Shown here piece by piece: positions 44,173-56,472 of a DNA stretch of 64,000 nt. The DNA is taken from positions 186,001 to 250,000 of the forward strand of contig JANQBS010000031.1 of assembly GCA_033085395.1 (NCBI GenBank). Direction: 5' to 3'. A program made the translations under genes and the position numbers. Each line of letters opens with the position of its first letter. Position 1 is the stretch's first letter. The stretch is from Xanthoparmelia taractica. Its lineage: Eukaryota; Ascomycota; Lecanoromycetes; Lecanorales; Parmeliaceae. The notes under the pieces are model-generated. The model worked only from the letters and a program-made list of their open reading frames with translations. It searched no databases and had not been told where the DNA came from.

Positions 44173-45381
44173 TTTGATGGTGAGAGCAATGAATGCAAGT
44201 CGAGACGCCAAGTAGATATGTATCGGGTTTCTACAAGTTTGGGTTGGAGCCTGAGAGAGCTGGAGCCCGGGATGAGGAAGAGAGAGAGACAGAGAAGAAA
44301 CAGGAGCTTGAGAAGATATGACCTGGGTTCTGATGCCGAACAGCAGTGGGCTTGTGACGCACAAAGAAATTTCAAAGAAACCATACATTGTACGAGCATA
44401 TTTGGCAATAATGTCGAGAAAAAAAACAAAGAGCAATAGAGATAGATCTAATGGGTGTCGGTGATAATCTGTATGCTATTTGTAGTAGTGCAGGGGAAGT
44501 CCCCTGCGTGCCTATGATAGAGATTAGGCCATGAGGAGGAGAGCCATACTTGTAGAAAGTACGAGGTTGCCAAATATATCTAATCTAATCCTTTAATAGA
44601 TATAGGTTCCGAGGTCATTTCCAGAAATACCCGTCACATCTTTTACTGGGAAACGACTCTCGCTTACGAGGTGGTGAGGGAAAGAATCCGGCATGTGGCT
44701 GTCGATCGTTGTGGCTGTGCGAAAGAGCCGTGTCTGGTCCATGTTGATCTTTTAACTCCTATTATCTTTCTTTCGTCCAGCTTGACAGCATTGCTATTGT
44801 GCTGCTGCAACAATACAGCATTCATGAACTGTGAACTTGCTGATATCGTCGCTGGAGGTTCGCACTCAGCCCGGTAGGAGATGGTTATTAGGAAGGCTCC
44901 CAAAAATCCGGATTCTCTGTCGCAATTCCGTCATCGCAAAGCCTGGGTTGAAAGCCATGACATCCCATCTTACCGCGTCGATCGCAGCTTAGATTCTGTA
45001 ACTAGCGGCTTTACTATCGTCAATCTCGACCTCGCTCTCCAATCAAAGTTGGTCCATCAAGCCAACGTGGCTCAACCGTCCAAGGATATTGCTCCGCTTA
45101 GCGGCTCCTTTGGCTTTATGACAACATAGCTGTGGCTGTGCTCCCTCTTTCCTCCGCTACTTGTATCGCATATCTTCCGTCCATTGCACTTTTCTCTTCA
45201 TTATATTTTTCTTTCGCCCATTGATGAATTGATAATTCATTCTTTCTTGAGCGGTTAGTTCAATTGCTTCCAGATTTATACTGGTTCGACATCACCGGTG
45301 CCTTAAATCAAGGCAACTCTTTCCCACATCAAGTTCAGAGCTACCTCTTTTTCTTCCTCGTCAACCTGACGTCCCGTGAAG
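44173..45381. other. 1.2-kb intergenic region between two putative membrane-protein genes
   Basis: Divergent 5' flanks. It includes a perfect 18-nt inverted repeat (44490-44507, arms GCAGGGGA/TCCCCTGC). An 82-codon ATG frame (44881-45129) has no features I can support. The stretch before 45382 is CT-rich, like a leader. Confidence 0.5.
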
Positions 45382-46893
45382 ATGGCAGCTGCAAGTACAA
45401 CCGTTGATCCTTTGCACGCCTTTATCGGCGCTGCTGGAGCTGCGGCCAGTGTCATCCATTCGGCGAACTCAGCACAATCATCACCAACATCATCCTCATC
45501 CTCGACCTCTTCTTCACCTTCAACAACTGCTGCGCCTGCACCAGCAACTGCGTCAGCTTCCCACACCGCGGCTGCCGTCCATCACGGACTGAGTACAGGA
45601 GCTAAGATCGGTATCATTGTCGGTTGCATTGTCGGAGCTTTACTTCTTTTCGCCCTCCTCGGCCTCTGTTGCTTTTGTCTACTCCGTCGTCGTCGTCGAC
45701 GCCGCAGCAAGCGACGTATGACCGTCACTCCAGTTGGGGACGAAGAAGTCAAATCATGGAAGTTGCCAATCACCCCAGGTCGTCACTACTCCAACTACTC
45801 CCCTGCGCAAAAGGGACAAGTGTCTACAGAACAGTCTCCCACCGTCCCACTTATGGCGGCCGCGGCTGCTGAACACCACGTACACAATGAAAAGGCCCCA
45901 AGCCTGTCTCAGCACCCTGCTATGCGCCAACCTGAGAATCCATTCGTCCCTGAGGTTCCCAGCCCTCGTCGCACTGCTCCCAATTCTCGTCCTGGACTCA
46001 CGGATGGCATGGTTCCTGGCGCTGCTGCGTACATCGTTCCCGAGAAACAAAGTCTGCGCAAGAGCTCTTCTCGCTCTCGTTCCAACTCTGAAACTCGACT
46101 CCAATCCAGCGAGCTTCCTACCCACAATGATGCGAATCGCCCTCCCACGCCATTTGGCCTCACTGGTTTTGGCGAACCAGCGGGTCACACTATCCATCAT
46201 GGTGCAAGCCCGCCTTACAGCGCCATTGGCCAGCCTTACGACGATCAGCATGTTCAAAATCTCACAGTCGATGCACCATCCAGAGAGCTACGGCACTCAC
46301 TGCAAAATCGCGAAGTCGTTTCTGGAGCAGCTTTCGCCGACGATAACCATCCCACATATCGTAACAGTCGTGGCTACACTACCCCACCTGAGGTGCCATC
46401 GCGATCGCCAAACAGAGATAATCGTGCTAGCGTATTGGCAGAGAGCAGCCATGACTCCGAGCTGAGTACTACCACTGCGAGCAATAGCAGTGGCGAGCGA
46501 TACCTAAGTCAGATTGACCCTTATCAGCCGGCGCAGCGTGAGACAGTGGCACCTTGGGAGCAACACCAGCGGAGATTTTCCAATTCTCCGCAATCATCAC
46601 CTCGCGTGGCTGCGCCTCCGCCAATTCCGTGGGAGGAATCGCCATTCAACATTAATGCACGGAACCACCAAAGCCACAGCCCAAGGCAAAGCGGCCAATA
46701 TCCGTCTGGAGATGGCAGGAGGAGAAACAGCAGAAGTCCAGCTACCAGTATCAACGGGCAGCCAAGAAGATTGAGGTTTGAGGATCTTCAGGCCGACAAC
46801 CGTGCTAGCTACACGGGTATCGGACAGCATGAAAGCTACGATGGCTACAACCACAATAACAGGTGGAGCCAGGGAGTTGGAGAGGCTCTGTAA
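45382..46893 (+). CDS. Ser/Thr-rich single-span membrane protein, function unknown
   Basis: A single exon of 503 aa from ATG 45382 (MAAASTTVDPLHAFIGAAGA). Residues about 30-68 are a Ser/Thr/Pro/Ala-rich stretch suited to O-glycosylation. One membrane helix follows at about 76-101 (IGIIVGCIVGALLLFALLGL then CCFCLL) and then a run of eight Arg at 102-109, which predicts the long C-terminal part to be cytosolic. That part (about 390 aa) is disordered, Pro/Ser/Asn-rich, with polar repeats such as PPPIPWEESPFNINARN. This layout resembles fungal Mid2/Wsc-like sensor or 'SKG6/TM-juxtamembrane' proteins, but there is no cleavable signal peptide and no Cys-rich ectodomain. Family and function are therefore open. 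Confidence 0.75.
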   Translation: MAAASTTVDPLHAFIGAAGAAASVIHSANSAQSSPTSSSSSTSSSPSTTAAPAPATASASHTAAAVHHGLSTGAKIGIIVGCIVGALLLFALLGLCCFCLLRRRRRRRSKRRMTVTPVGDEEVKSWKLPITPGRHYSNYSPAQKGQVSTEQSPTVPLMAAAAAEHHVHNEKAPSLSQHPAMRQPENPFVPEVPSPRRTAPNSRPGLTDGMVPGAAAYIVPEKQSLRKSSSRSRSNSETRLQSSELPTHNDANRPPTPFGLTGFGEPAGHTIHHGASPPYSAIGQPYDDQHVQNLTVDAPSRELRHSLQNREVVSGAAFADDNHPTYRNSRGYTTPPEVPSRSPNRDNRASVLAESSHDSELSTTTASNSSGERYLSQIDPYQPAQRETVAPWEQHQRRFSNSPQSSPRVAAPPPIPWEESPFNINARNHQSHSPRQSGQYPSGDGRRRNSRSPATSINGQPRRLRFEDLQADNRASYTGIGQHESYDGYNHNNRWSQGVGEAL

Positions 46894-47389
46894 TATGACG
46901 ACCGGAAGAAACAAAAACTGTGACGAACTATGAACCCAATGGAGTGCGGAGCGAATAAATTAGCACTGCTTGCTGTTTATTAATACTGCACAATTATGAT
47001 AGATACCCAATGCAGAAACCAGTTTATCCTCCAATATTGACCTAATAATCATCATCTTGTTGTATATGCTTGATGCGACCAAGAGTAATCGTGGGCTCCG
47101 AAGATTCAAAAATAACTTCGTTGACTACCAAAATTTGTTCTCCTCCACCATGCACGACTACGACACAGCACTGTGTATGTGAGCATTGAATTAAATCTGA
47201 TGGATGATCACCACGGCCCCTCAGCTTGGCTGAAGTCATAAAGCGGCAAAATGCTCTAGGCCTTCCGGTTCAATGACTTTCAATGGCCATGTTCGCGGGA
47301 TCTGTAGCCACTTTGACGTGTCCGTTTCTTCTTTCGCCTTGTTGCTGTATCTGTAAGGGATGTAATATCTAGCCTTGCTTTCCTTGAGA
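46894..47389. other. Intergenic, membrane-protein gene to sugar-dehydrogenase-like gene
   Basis: About 500 nt. Short frames on the minus strand (47042-47239, 47236-47574) partly overlap the next gene and lack support. Confidence 0.45.
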
Positions 47390-48917
47390 ATGTTGCCTGT
47401 CTCTCTAGTTGCATTGCTAGGCTTCTTCGTCAGTCCTGCTGTGGGCCAGTCATCTCCCAGCTGTTCAACCACCCTAACTCCTACAAACTCGATAAAGCCA
47501 TCTATTGCCTCTGGATACCGGGCAGCCCTTGTGGCCACTGGGCTGACGAAGCCTCGCTCGATAGAATTCGACAATGCAGGAAATCTTTTGGTTGTACAGG
47601 CAGGCGCCGGGATTGCCAGTCTTCAGCTGCAGGACAATGGCGGCACTTGCGTGAGCGTCAAGTCAAAGCAGACCGTGGTGCAGGCCAGCGCCGTAAGTCG
47701 CGATATCTCGGCTCAGTATTGTTACTGAAACGTCGTACGCAGCTCAACCATGGTATAGCATTATCAAATGACGGGGAAACACTTTACGCTTCTTCAGTAG
47801 AAGCAGCCTACTCGTGGCATTACAATTCAGCAAGCTCCACTGTTAGCAACACCAACAGGACTATAGTGGCGGGTATGAACACGAATGATCATACTACGAG
47901 AACCCTCCTCATATCACAGAAGGTCGATGGCATGCTCTTGGTCAGTCGAGGAAGTACTTCGAATATCGATCCAGCAGCGGAGATGCTTTCTTCAGGTCAT
48001 AGCCAGATCAAGGCTTTCAACCTCAACAACATCACTGCAGACGGCTATTCCTATAATGCGGATGGGCTGCGTCTAGGCTGGGGGCTTCGCAACTCGGTTG
48101 GTGTCGCTGAGCATCCAACGACAGGTGGTATCTTCTCGGTGGAGAATTCGGTCGATGAAGCCATGCGTGATGGCCAAGATGTCCACGAGAACAACCCTGG
48201 CGAAGAAATGAACTTTCATGGTTATCTAAACGGTACAAAGTATTCGTTTCAGGGCAGCAACTACGGATATCCGTATTGCTTCGCTGCCTGGGCTCCGAGC
48301 GGCTTGCCTGACAATGGAAATTTGACTGTCGGCAGCCACTTCGCCATTGGGGATATGAACAACACGATCAATGATACCTACTGCGCGGAGCTTACTACAC
48401 CGCCGAGGTTGACCTTCGAAGCGCATATGGCTCCACTGGACATCGTGTTCAATAACAGCGGCAACGATGGCTGGGTTACCTTTCATGGGAGCTGGTAATT
48501 TAACGTTTCCGATGCTGGAAGTATAAGCAACTGACATGATTTAGGGATCGCACCGACCCTTCTGGTTACAAGGTTTCACTCATCTCCTTTGCCAACGGCG
48601 AACCTGTAGCTCAGGCGAACAGCAACACGTCGTACACAGACATCTTCGCAAATTCCAACAATGCCGCCTGTCCAGATAATTGCTTCAGACCGGTGGGTTT
48701 GGCTTTTGATAGCCAGGGTCGCATGTTTGTCAGCTCTGATGCTAGCGGTGAGATTTATATTATCACAAAGGATGAGGCAGCAAACGGTACGACCGGAGGT
48801 GGCTCACCTGCCAGCGGTTCTTCTGGCGGCAAACCCAAGTCTAGTGCTCAGAGGCAAGGAGTGCTAAGTACTAGTGCACTGGTGCTTGCTGTACTTGCAT
48901 ATTGCATAGTATCTTGA
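47390..48917 (+). CDS. Secreted, probably GPI-anchored sorbosone/glucose dehydrogenase-like protein
   Basis: Three exons (47390-47692, 47743-48494, 48545-48917) with introns of 50 nt each give 475 aa. I start at ATG 47390, which gives a clear signal peptide (MLPVSLVALLGFFVSPAVGQ). The body is a predicted six-bladed propeller of the soluble glucose/L-sorbosone dehydrogenase type, with TGLTKPRSIEFDNAGNLLVV, LNHGIALSNDGETLYASS, GWGLRNSVGVAEHPTTGGIF and RPVGLAFDSQGRMFVSSDAS. Many N-glycosylation sites (for example NLNNIT, NDT, NGT) fit secretion. A Ser/Gly-rich linker and a hydrophobic C-terminus (LSTSALVLAVLAYCIVS) suggest a GPI signal. Bacterial relatives use PQQ; the cofactor and substrate of the fungal proteins are generally unknown. 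It probably acts at the cell surface. Confidence 0.88.
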
Positions 48918-49881
48918 CGTGCTCGCCACATTTGTGCTATCAAGATGATGTTTGTGACCCCACTTTACAGTTGAATTGAGAAGCTGCTTGTGCTTATGAA
49001 GATCATACGGAAAATCTTTTATATCCAATCGCCTTCCTCACCGGAACAAGCAGCTCGACTTGAGCGCTTGGAACAAGGAGTCCTTTGTACTTCAATCATC
49101 TATAGGACAGCAGTCCAATTCACTCTGGCATCAAACTCATTGTCGTGAATGCCATCTAGGATATACATGGGTCGGGACCTGTCATTTACGGTTTGCTCAA
49201 GAGCTTTAGTGCCGTTGTATGAAGAAGCTCGACTTCGTTCACCCAAGCGCATTATCTTGCATAAGATCTTGATCGTTCTCATTTGATCGAGATTTCATCT
49301 TGGGGCATGTCTGCGATCGCAGACTTCATGAGCTCCATTCCGCCTGGTTACTAGTGCATGGCGGTGTTGAAATTTTCGCTTTCACGGCAGCTGGAGCTTA
49401 CATCGATCTCAACTACAAGCTGCGGGAGGTTGCCAGCAAATCCCTTGCACAATGGATTGAGGATCGCAGAGTGCATGTGAGATGAAGAAAGATTGTGATC
49501 GCGAAAACTACTGTTGTCGATTTGCCGCCGTTGTCATTCACTCCACTGAAACTCAGGGGCTTCTTGCAACTTTTCTTTCGACCAACCTCCTCATTTTCCT
49601 CATTTCATATCTGCCCACTATTTGAACTTTGCTCCTCATCGCTCTTCTCTTAAACCACAAAATCCTCTCAAGAACCTTTCTTCGTCCACAGCCTCGCCGT
49701 CTCTTTTCGCTCTTGATCTGATAGATCAGCTACTGGTTAGCTACTATCGTCAGCCAATCACTTTGCATTACACTGGTAATTCTCTGCAATCACACTCTGT
49801 CGAGCGTTCTCCTAGCTTGATTCCTACATTACACTGGGTCTGTCCATCCTCGCAAAACGCTTCATCCCATAGGACCACGCA
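48918..49881. other. Intergenic, about 960 nt
   Basis: 3' flank of the dehydrogenase-like gene and promoter of the next gene. From about 49565 on it is rich in C and T with TTTC/CTCC runs, as in a leader. No supported gene. Confidence 0.5.
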
Positions 49882-51564
49882 ATGGCTTTCAACACTCTGC
49901 CTCTCGAGGTAAGCACCCCTCTCTACCATCATCCTCGCCACGGGTTATACCCTGTTCAAAGTGCGTCTCACTGACAGAATCTTCTTTCTAGCTCAATGAG
50001 CAGATTGCAATACTCCTAGACACTGACCGAGAAGTTTGTAACTTCCGCCTTATCTGTCATGCTACCAATGCTGCAGTCCAGACATACCGCTGTGGTGTGT
50101 GGCGTGACCGTTACGCTCGGCGTTACGATATGCCAGAAAAGATCGGAGGTTGGGAGATTTCGATGATGTACAAGCTTCGATCAAAGCTGCTTCGCAAAAG
50201 TGCCAAGTTCTTGATGGGCCAGGAGCCCAGAGAGATCCGCTGTATGGAGGTCCTGAGAGATCTCATCGTCGGTAGGCAATGAACGGTTACCCCTAAGTCA
50301 GATGCTGTACTGACATTCACTAGAATCATATGCACACATACCGGTTGGTTGTAAGGCGACGCACCCTTCCAACAATCTCGAAGTGATACAGCGCTTCGTG
50401 CAACGCTCCCGCATGCTCAGAAAGACCTTCTACTGCCTAGGAGAGAAAAGCAATATCAACCCTCTTCTACAGACCTTGCAGCTTATCCTCACGCATTTGG
50501 AATTGAGCATTCCGTCAGCCAGAGCCAACCCACCACTTGGATTTGCATACTCCCAATTTGCTGTCTACTCTCACCCCGAAGGCTTCCCCATGTTTAACGC
50601 AGCGGGTACATGGCGGATCTCTATGAACCTTCTGCTGCACATCGCAAATTTTTTCAAGCATCATTTGACTCTGAAGGGCGAGAGTACCCTATATGAGCTT
50701 TTCAGCCAACTCGAGGCGCATGAAAAGCCTAAGGCATGGAACACAAGACTCGTGCAAGGGGGTGTTCAAAAGCTTGGTAGGCACTGGAAAGGGACTTACG
50801 GTAAGTCTCTGTAGTCTGGCAGCTCAGGTCATTGACTGACATAGCGATGCTTTGTAACAGCCTACTTGCATGACCTTCACGAAATGGATCTCATCCGTCG
50901 GTGTGAACCAGGCAAGGAATACTTCTTCACTGACAGCATCGATCACCATGACGGTTTCCAGACTCTGGAACTTGACTTTGAACCTCAAGCAAATAGAGCC
51001 CGTTGGCCGAAAATATTCGAAAACCATCTCGACGCCATGCCTACCAAAGATCTCTGCAATATACTCGACGGGCGCCCGAAGACGAAGACCAAGCGTGCCC
51101 GATCACCACAAGATTACCCAAAGCGCGGCGTCCATTATCGCCAATTCAGCGGCTCGGGAGCCGACGCCGAACCTTTCCAATGTAGCGGTATCCTACACCC
51201 ACTGCCGCCTCAAGAGCAGATCCCGGGCTGGTATCGTATCTCGATGATGAAGTACTTCGACCCCCTGGTTCCACAGGACAGCCTGCCTCCACAGTCCAAC
51301 AGCCCCTCTGCTTCTTCCCAGTCCCCAGCATCTGCGGGAAGTACTTCACATGTGCCATACAAGTCAGCTGGCGCCGACCACAGCCCCAATGATATGTACC
51401 AGGTCGATGACGACGCCGAGATCAACGCTGGGTGTTGGGCTTACGAAGGCGCGGTGTTACCCGGTGGCAAGATCATCCTGGGGAGATGGTGGAGCCCCTT
51501 CGATGACGACGGGTTGAAGAGGTGCATGGGGCCGTTCATCTTTTGGAATGTCGACAAGGAGTAG
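49882..51564 (+). CDS. F-box-like protein, function unknown
   Basis: Four exons (49882-49908, 49992-50271, 50324-50800, 50861-51564) give 495 aa. The start MAFNTLPLELNEQIAILLDT, completed across the first intron, followed by REVCNFRLICHATNAAVQTY has the spacing of an F-box (LP-E---I---L followed by L-xxR-C). The middle is helical (NNLEVIQRFVQRSRMLRKTF, NPLLQTLQLILTHLELSIPS). The C-terminal part has a low-complexity Ser/Pro stretch (PPQSNSPSASSQSPASAG) and ends with PGGKIILGRWWSPFDDDG and GPFIFWNVDKE, a conserved-looking aromatic patch seen in Dothideomycete hypothetical proteins. An F-box adaptor role is inferred from the N-terminus only. The first exon has just nine codons; the next splice sites all restore frame. 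Confidence 0.75.
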
Positions 51565-52441
51565 CAGGATGCTCCGAAAGGCGGAGGATATTACTTGACC
51601 GACGGACTGATACCTGAGCGCTTGCACTTCACGCCCATCTTCCGTATTGCTACGGCTTCTTTTGACCGACACACAGATCGGGGAAGGAGACAGAATCATT
51701 TTTGCAGCACAAGAAACGAACCGAAAGACCGGATTCCCGCACTCATTTTTGGACCATTTATTGGCCACCACACTCCTTTTGGAAAACAATCTTACTCCTC
51801 CTCTTCTACCATTTCTAATCATAATCTGTTCAGCGCACGAGGGACTAGATGAAGATATCTGGACTCGAAGCAACACACTCATTTACATCATCTATCATCA
51901 GTCAGTTACATCATCCATCACCACAAGTCATTTCCACATACACATCTATCATGCCATTTCACTATTCACGAACGTCGGGAGCAAGGGCATAATGCCCATG
52001 TCCTTCCTTCAGACCTTTCGCAGATCTGGCTGGTTGTGGGCTTGGTTGGATGGAGGTCTTTTTACCGACGCTCCTAGATACATCTACAGCGTCTCTGCTT
52101 GGCTCTTCAACTAGCACAGCCAAACCAGCCGAAAGTTCATTGCCAGACGAGGGCTTGGTCGTTACTAGGGATCGTTCTACAATCATTTGGTGGATTAGAC
52201 GCTGAAAGCATCGCGAGATAGACTCGCCATTGTACCTACTTAACATAATCCGTTTTCGCGCGCCAGCTTGCATGCAATCAAGAGTCTTTTTTTTTCAACC
52301 CATGTACGTCTAATGCTGCTCCAATATGATGATCAGATGCGGCAGGCCTATTCCGCCATCGCCTCTAAGAATCGTCTGCCGATAGCAATGCTCCCGGTTT
52401 TTTTTTTCCGTACAGAGTACATAACATCCGCAGTCTCCACC
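51565..52441. other. Intergenic between convergent F-box-like and Sec13 genes
   Basis: 877 nt of 3' flank. T-runs near 52288 and 52399. No supported gene or repeat. Confidence 0.5.
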
Positions 52442-53631
52442 CTACTCCTCTATCCACTTGACGCAATCCCATTCCCCCTTCAGGTTCTCCTTCCATAAGC
52501 TGACCTTGTTGTCGCCTCCGCTGACAGCCAGCACGTTCCCGCTCAGACTCCAGCTTACCCTCCACAATACGGCGTCGAATTCCAGCACCGTCGGTTTCCA
52601 CTCGTTGGGATGCGCGGGGTCGCTGGTCCATATCCGGACCGTCTTGTCTTGCGCCGCGGACGCTATGTAGGATTTTTGGAGGATTGTGGGCGCCCAGGCC
52701 ACGTCGCGGACCCAGTCGGTGTGGCCGGTGAGCTCTTTGATGGGGGAGTAGGTCTTGTCTTGTGCACTGCGGATGCCCTATCAGCCACGGTATATTCTTC
52801 GAAAAACAGATTCAATGGAATTAGCATGAGAGCAGAGCGTACTTGTACTCCCATATTTTGATTACTCCGTCACTCCCCCCAGTCACAAATCTCCTCACCC
52901 CTCCTCCTGCTCCCTTGCCGTCTATCCCAGGCTTACTCGAGACTAGACTTCCCGGTTGCGTCGCAGGTGCCCAACTCACGGCGTTGACTCCTTGCCCATG
53001 CGCAGGGAAGATCTGGTGTGTCCAATTCCCCTCTTGGAATTCCAGAACCGATACCTGCCCGTCTGAAGAGGCGCATGCGAGTAAACAGCCAGATTCATGG
53101 GGTGCCCAGGAGACTATGTTCACGGAGGCGGTGTGGAGGGCAAAGTTGGCGACAATGGTCCATTGCGAGTTGGGCGATTCACGCCAGATGAGAACTTTGC
53201 CATCGTACGAGGAGGATGCGAGGATGGAGCCGTATTTAGGGTGTGCCTGTTAATGAAGGAGGTCAATATGGATCGGGGCTTGGGGAGGAGAGAAGAGGCG
53301 AACGGACCCATGAGACGCACCAGACTGCCCCTTCGTGTCTAGATTACCATGTCAACGCACGAAGCACGTGCTCAACAGAAGAGCCCGTTTCATACCCTCG
53401 TAGCGTTTCGATCAACTTGTGACTCTCTCCCTCCACTTCAAAGATCTTTATGGTCTTGTCTGAGGAACAGGTAGCCAGTCGTCGTCCATAATAGTCCAAT
53501 ACAGCATCATGCTGTCATAGCGCTCATCAGCCTCCGAATGCAATAGTCCTGGAGTGCTTCGAGCATGACTGAGATGTACGTACAATCATATCATCGTGAC
53601 CGGAATTGGTGATAACTTGCGCCTGGGACAT
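52442..53631 (-). CDS. SEC13: Sec13, COPII coat and nuclear pore WD40 protein
   Basis: Five exons (53631-53584, 53511-53396, 53338-53308, 53246-52843, 52766-52442) give 307 aa, the usual length. The third exon is only 31 nt. The start is MSQAQVITNSGHDDMIHDAV. The six WD-type blades include DYYGRRLATCSSDKTIKIFE, GHEGAVWCVSWAHPKYGSIL, VNIVSWAPHESGCLLACASS and GHTDWVRDVAWAPTILQKSY; the end is WKENLKGEWDCVKWIEE. Sec13 pairs with Sec31 in the outer COPII cage and with Nup145C/Nup84-type partners in the nuclear pore, and also belongs to the SEA/GATOR2 complex. All four introns restore family sequence. It is divergent from Pex20, with 339 nt between start codons. Confidence 0.97.
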
Positions 53632-53970
53632 TTTTCAGTGATGGTAACGTCGATAATTGGGTACCAAACATACCATTTTTCAGTGCTTTGGCCTCGAAAC
53701 GTAGGGGGATGAGGCCAGCAATGCTCGAAAAATGCTTCCTCAATATGCGACCTTTACCAGTCCGCATAGGGCATATAGGCAGTCTTGGCGCATATTCTAA
53801 ATCGTACGGTGGCCGATGCCGGCCGATGAGCAAGATGATGCGGGCCTTTGAATGCCTCGGCTGTTTTATTTACTGCACATTCGCCTTCCTGTTGTGCTGC
53901 CGTTCCTCTCACTACAATCTTCCCTTCCTCCCGCTCAAACACCTATTACCCTCCCCGGAAGAGAAATATC
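53632..53970. promoter_or_regulatory. Divergent promoter region, Sec13 / Pex20
   Basis: 339 nt between start codons. CT-rich on the Pex20 side (53880-53960: CCTTCCTCCCGCTC, CCCTCCCC). No recognised factor site. Confidence 0.5.
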
Positions 53971-55245
53971 ATGGCAGACGCTCTGTGTGGACCTTCAAAT
54001 GCCCTCCAAAGTTTTCAGAAACAGGCCTCTGTCGATCGGACTTTGCAGCAAGACCGAATAACAGCACGTCAAGCACCGGCCGAGGTATGTGTCGACGCTC
54101 TCAGCTTGTCCGAAGGAGATCTAAATCGCTATGTGTAGAGCTTTCGATCCGCACCTGGGCCCAATGCCGGCATACTCGACGCAGAATTCGAAGCTTTTCA
54201 AGCAGGACACTCACTCCAAGCCGGATATCCAGAGCCTGATCAATTCTTCCATGGCCACCCAGCAAGCTTCCATCAACTGAATAATGGCCAGCCACAGCTA
54301 CCGAACTGGGCTTCGGATTTTCAGAGTATGCATTTGGATGAGGCCCGAGCATCGCCCATTCCGCAATCCCAATTTCGTCATCATGCACCTCTGCAACGCA
54401 CAGGGGAATGGCACCAGGATTTCTTACGTCAACAGAATCAGCTCTCTCCGTATCAACCTCAACAGCAGGCACCTGCTGTTCAAAAGCACAGCGGATGGTC
54501 ATATGGATACACTGGTGGCATTATGCCACAGCATCATAACACCTTGTCTCCGATAGCACAGCAGAAGCAGCCTGAAAGCCAAGCTGAGGATATTTACGAT
54601 GAGGCAGCGTTCGAGAGGGCTTTCGATGCGGCTAGAGAAGAGATGCAGCAATCAGAAGAGAGCGCTTATCGAAAGGAGACCCATCTAGACGCGGGAATTC
54701 ACGATGTCATGGACCAAGAGAGTCAAGAGCGGCTTGTCAGCAGCCGAATCGGCTCTGACAGAATTCTTGATGAGGCTCAAATGAAGGGAGAGGAAGACAA
54801 GGAAGCGGACGATGCTGAAGAGCTTGCAAGAACAGCAGGTCAGCTCCTCGAAAACGTGAAGGGTGACCAGAGTCAAAAGTTCCAGGAGAGTAATTTCCTT
54901 TCCCTTATGCGGCAACTGAGAGACAGAGAGGTCCGCGTCGAGGGCGATCAGCTTGTCGATGTTAGTATTCCCTCTTCTACTCCTTAGACGAAGTAGACTC
55001 AAGTATGTGATATCATGTCACTTGTGGGAAACGCAAGTGCGAGTGCCAGATCCGCTGATTGGTTCTAGGTGTCGCAGCCTCTACATCCGGGTGGTAGGGG
55101 ATATCCTATCTACCATGCCCGCCCAGGCTACTCGCCTCAAGACGAAGCACATGAGTTTGGCACGGCCACAAGCCAGGAGTACAAGACCGATATTTCCCAT
55201 CTGTCTCCACCAGACCAAACTTTTTCATCTGCAGACGTACGCTGA
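53971..55245 (+). CDS. PEX20: Peroxin 20, PTS2 co-receptor
   Basis: Three exons (53971-54084, 54139-54960, 55069-55245) give 370 aa. The N-terminus MADALCGPSNALQSFQKQAS carries the conserved cysteine (Cys6) that is ubiquitinated for recycling in this family, followed by VDRTLQQDRIT. Two aromatic W-x-x-x-F motifs are seen (WASDF and WHQDF), of the kind that bind Pex14/Pex13. An acidic coiled-coil-rich middle leads to NFLSLMRQLRDREVRVEGDQ. The last exon supplies SQPLHPGGRGYPIYHARPGY. In moulds and Yarrowia, Pex20 works with Pex7 to import PTS2 proteins into peroxisomes, replacing yeast Pex18/Pex21. Without the second splice the frame stops 9 codons later at 54987, so the last exon is a hand inference, but it is well supported by its splice sites and sequence. 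Confidence 0.93.
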
Positions 55246-56472
55246 TATCTCGAGGCAACGAACGATCCTGCTACCAGTTGAGGCCACAGTCAAGTGGCTT
55301 GCTGGCTTACAATAACGAAAGCTCAGAAGCAAGCGGGACTACAGAATGTACCTCATGCTGCTTGAGTGACAACACAAAATGCGGCTACTTATGTTCCGGC
55401 AAAAGCAAGTTGCCATTCGTGTTAGCCAAAATCCTGGACAATCTGGTGAGTGCCAAGCATCCGCAGTCTAGGGCTAGGAATAGCAGCAGTAGCCGTGGCA
55501 GCGTTAGTGGTAGTGGTGGTGCTGGTGCTGGTAGCGATAGCTTTAGCCAGAGGCGGTCCAAAGGAAGAACATGGGCAGGCTCATTTTATGGGCCACAGTG
55601 ACATACTCCTTTCCTTACTTGATCTACAGTATAAAGTTCAAAGGCTCAGCGTAGATAAGCAAATACGATTAACTACCCAGTCCGAAGCATCATGATATAG
55701 CTCACCAGCGGTGGGCTCAAATGCCAGCTTCTACATAAGACTCGTTCACACATACTCTGCAGGTGCCTATCACAGCTCCTTGGATTGCATGCGGTCAATT
55801 GGCACCTACCGTGGGAGATCGCCATCATGTATAAAAGACTTGCGACCCAAGCGCCATGTATTCCCCCATCTGCTGCCAAAGCACATAATACAGTCAGACA
55901 ATGCCACACTTCCACGAAACTGCAATTATAAGAGCCGCCAAGTCACAATCGTAAGCATTGGCATCTGCGAAAAAGCTGCCGTATCCCTGCATTTAATTGC
56001 ACTTCAACGCACGCCGCGGAGTTGGTAGCAGATACGGTAGTTGAAGGTAGGAAACGCTTTACTTACTATAGGAAAGAATGATGACACAAACGAAAGAAGA
56101 TGAGGACGAGATATACACACAAGTCCACCCCGAGAGATATCGCTCGATCCAGGAAACAAGTGAGCGCGGCAGATATCAGAAGGGAGGGTAGTGCAAAGGG
56201 GCCTGAGCTTCAAACAATGAAGCACTCCAGCACAAACAGCCATGGCCATCTTCCAGTGAATTTCCTGTAGGCCTCAGGTTCAGAGGTAGAGACACGGCAG
56301 AGGAAGGATACGTCGAAACCCAGCTTTATTTCCTCTTTATGCCCAAATCCCCCCAAGAAAATGCTAATAACATGCCTATCGCTCATGGCCCACGGGCGTC
56401 AAGGGTATTATCTATCACACTCAATCATGTACGCTTTTTGCAATTTAAACCTATAAGATGGATATACTTGGA
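55246..56472. other. 1.2-kb region between convergent Pex20 and Whi2 genes
   Basis: 3' flanks of both. It includes a trinucleotide-like GGTGGTGCTGGTGCTGGT stretch (about 55510-55536) that gives Gly/Ser/Ala-rich or Val-rich open frames (55278-55601, 55450-55695). These lack an ATG and I do not accept them as genes. Confidence 0.55.

Noticed and set aside
44881..45129. 82-codon ATG frame upstream of the Ser/Thr-rich membrane protein
   Set aside because: No family, no second feature and located where the promoter and leader of the next gene should be. A small gene cannot be ruled out.
55278..55695. Two frames, one with a Val-rich helix
   Set aside because: Neither begins with ATG; both translate a GGTGGTGCTGGT-like repeat in the Pex20 3' flank.
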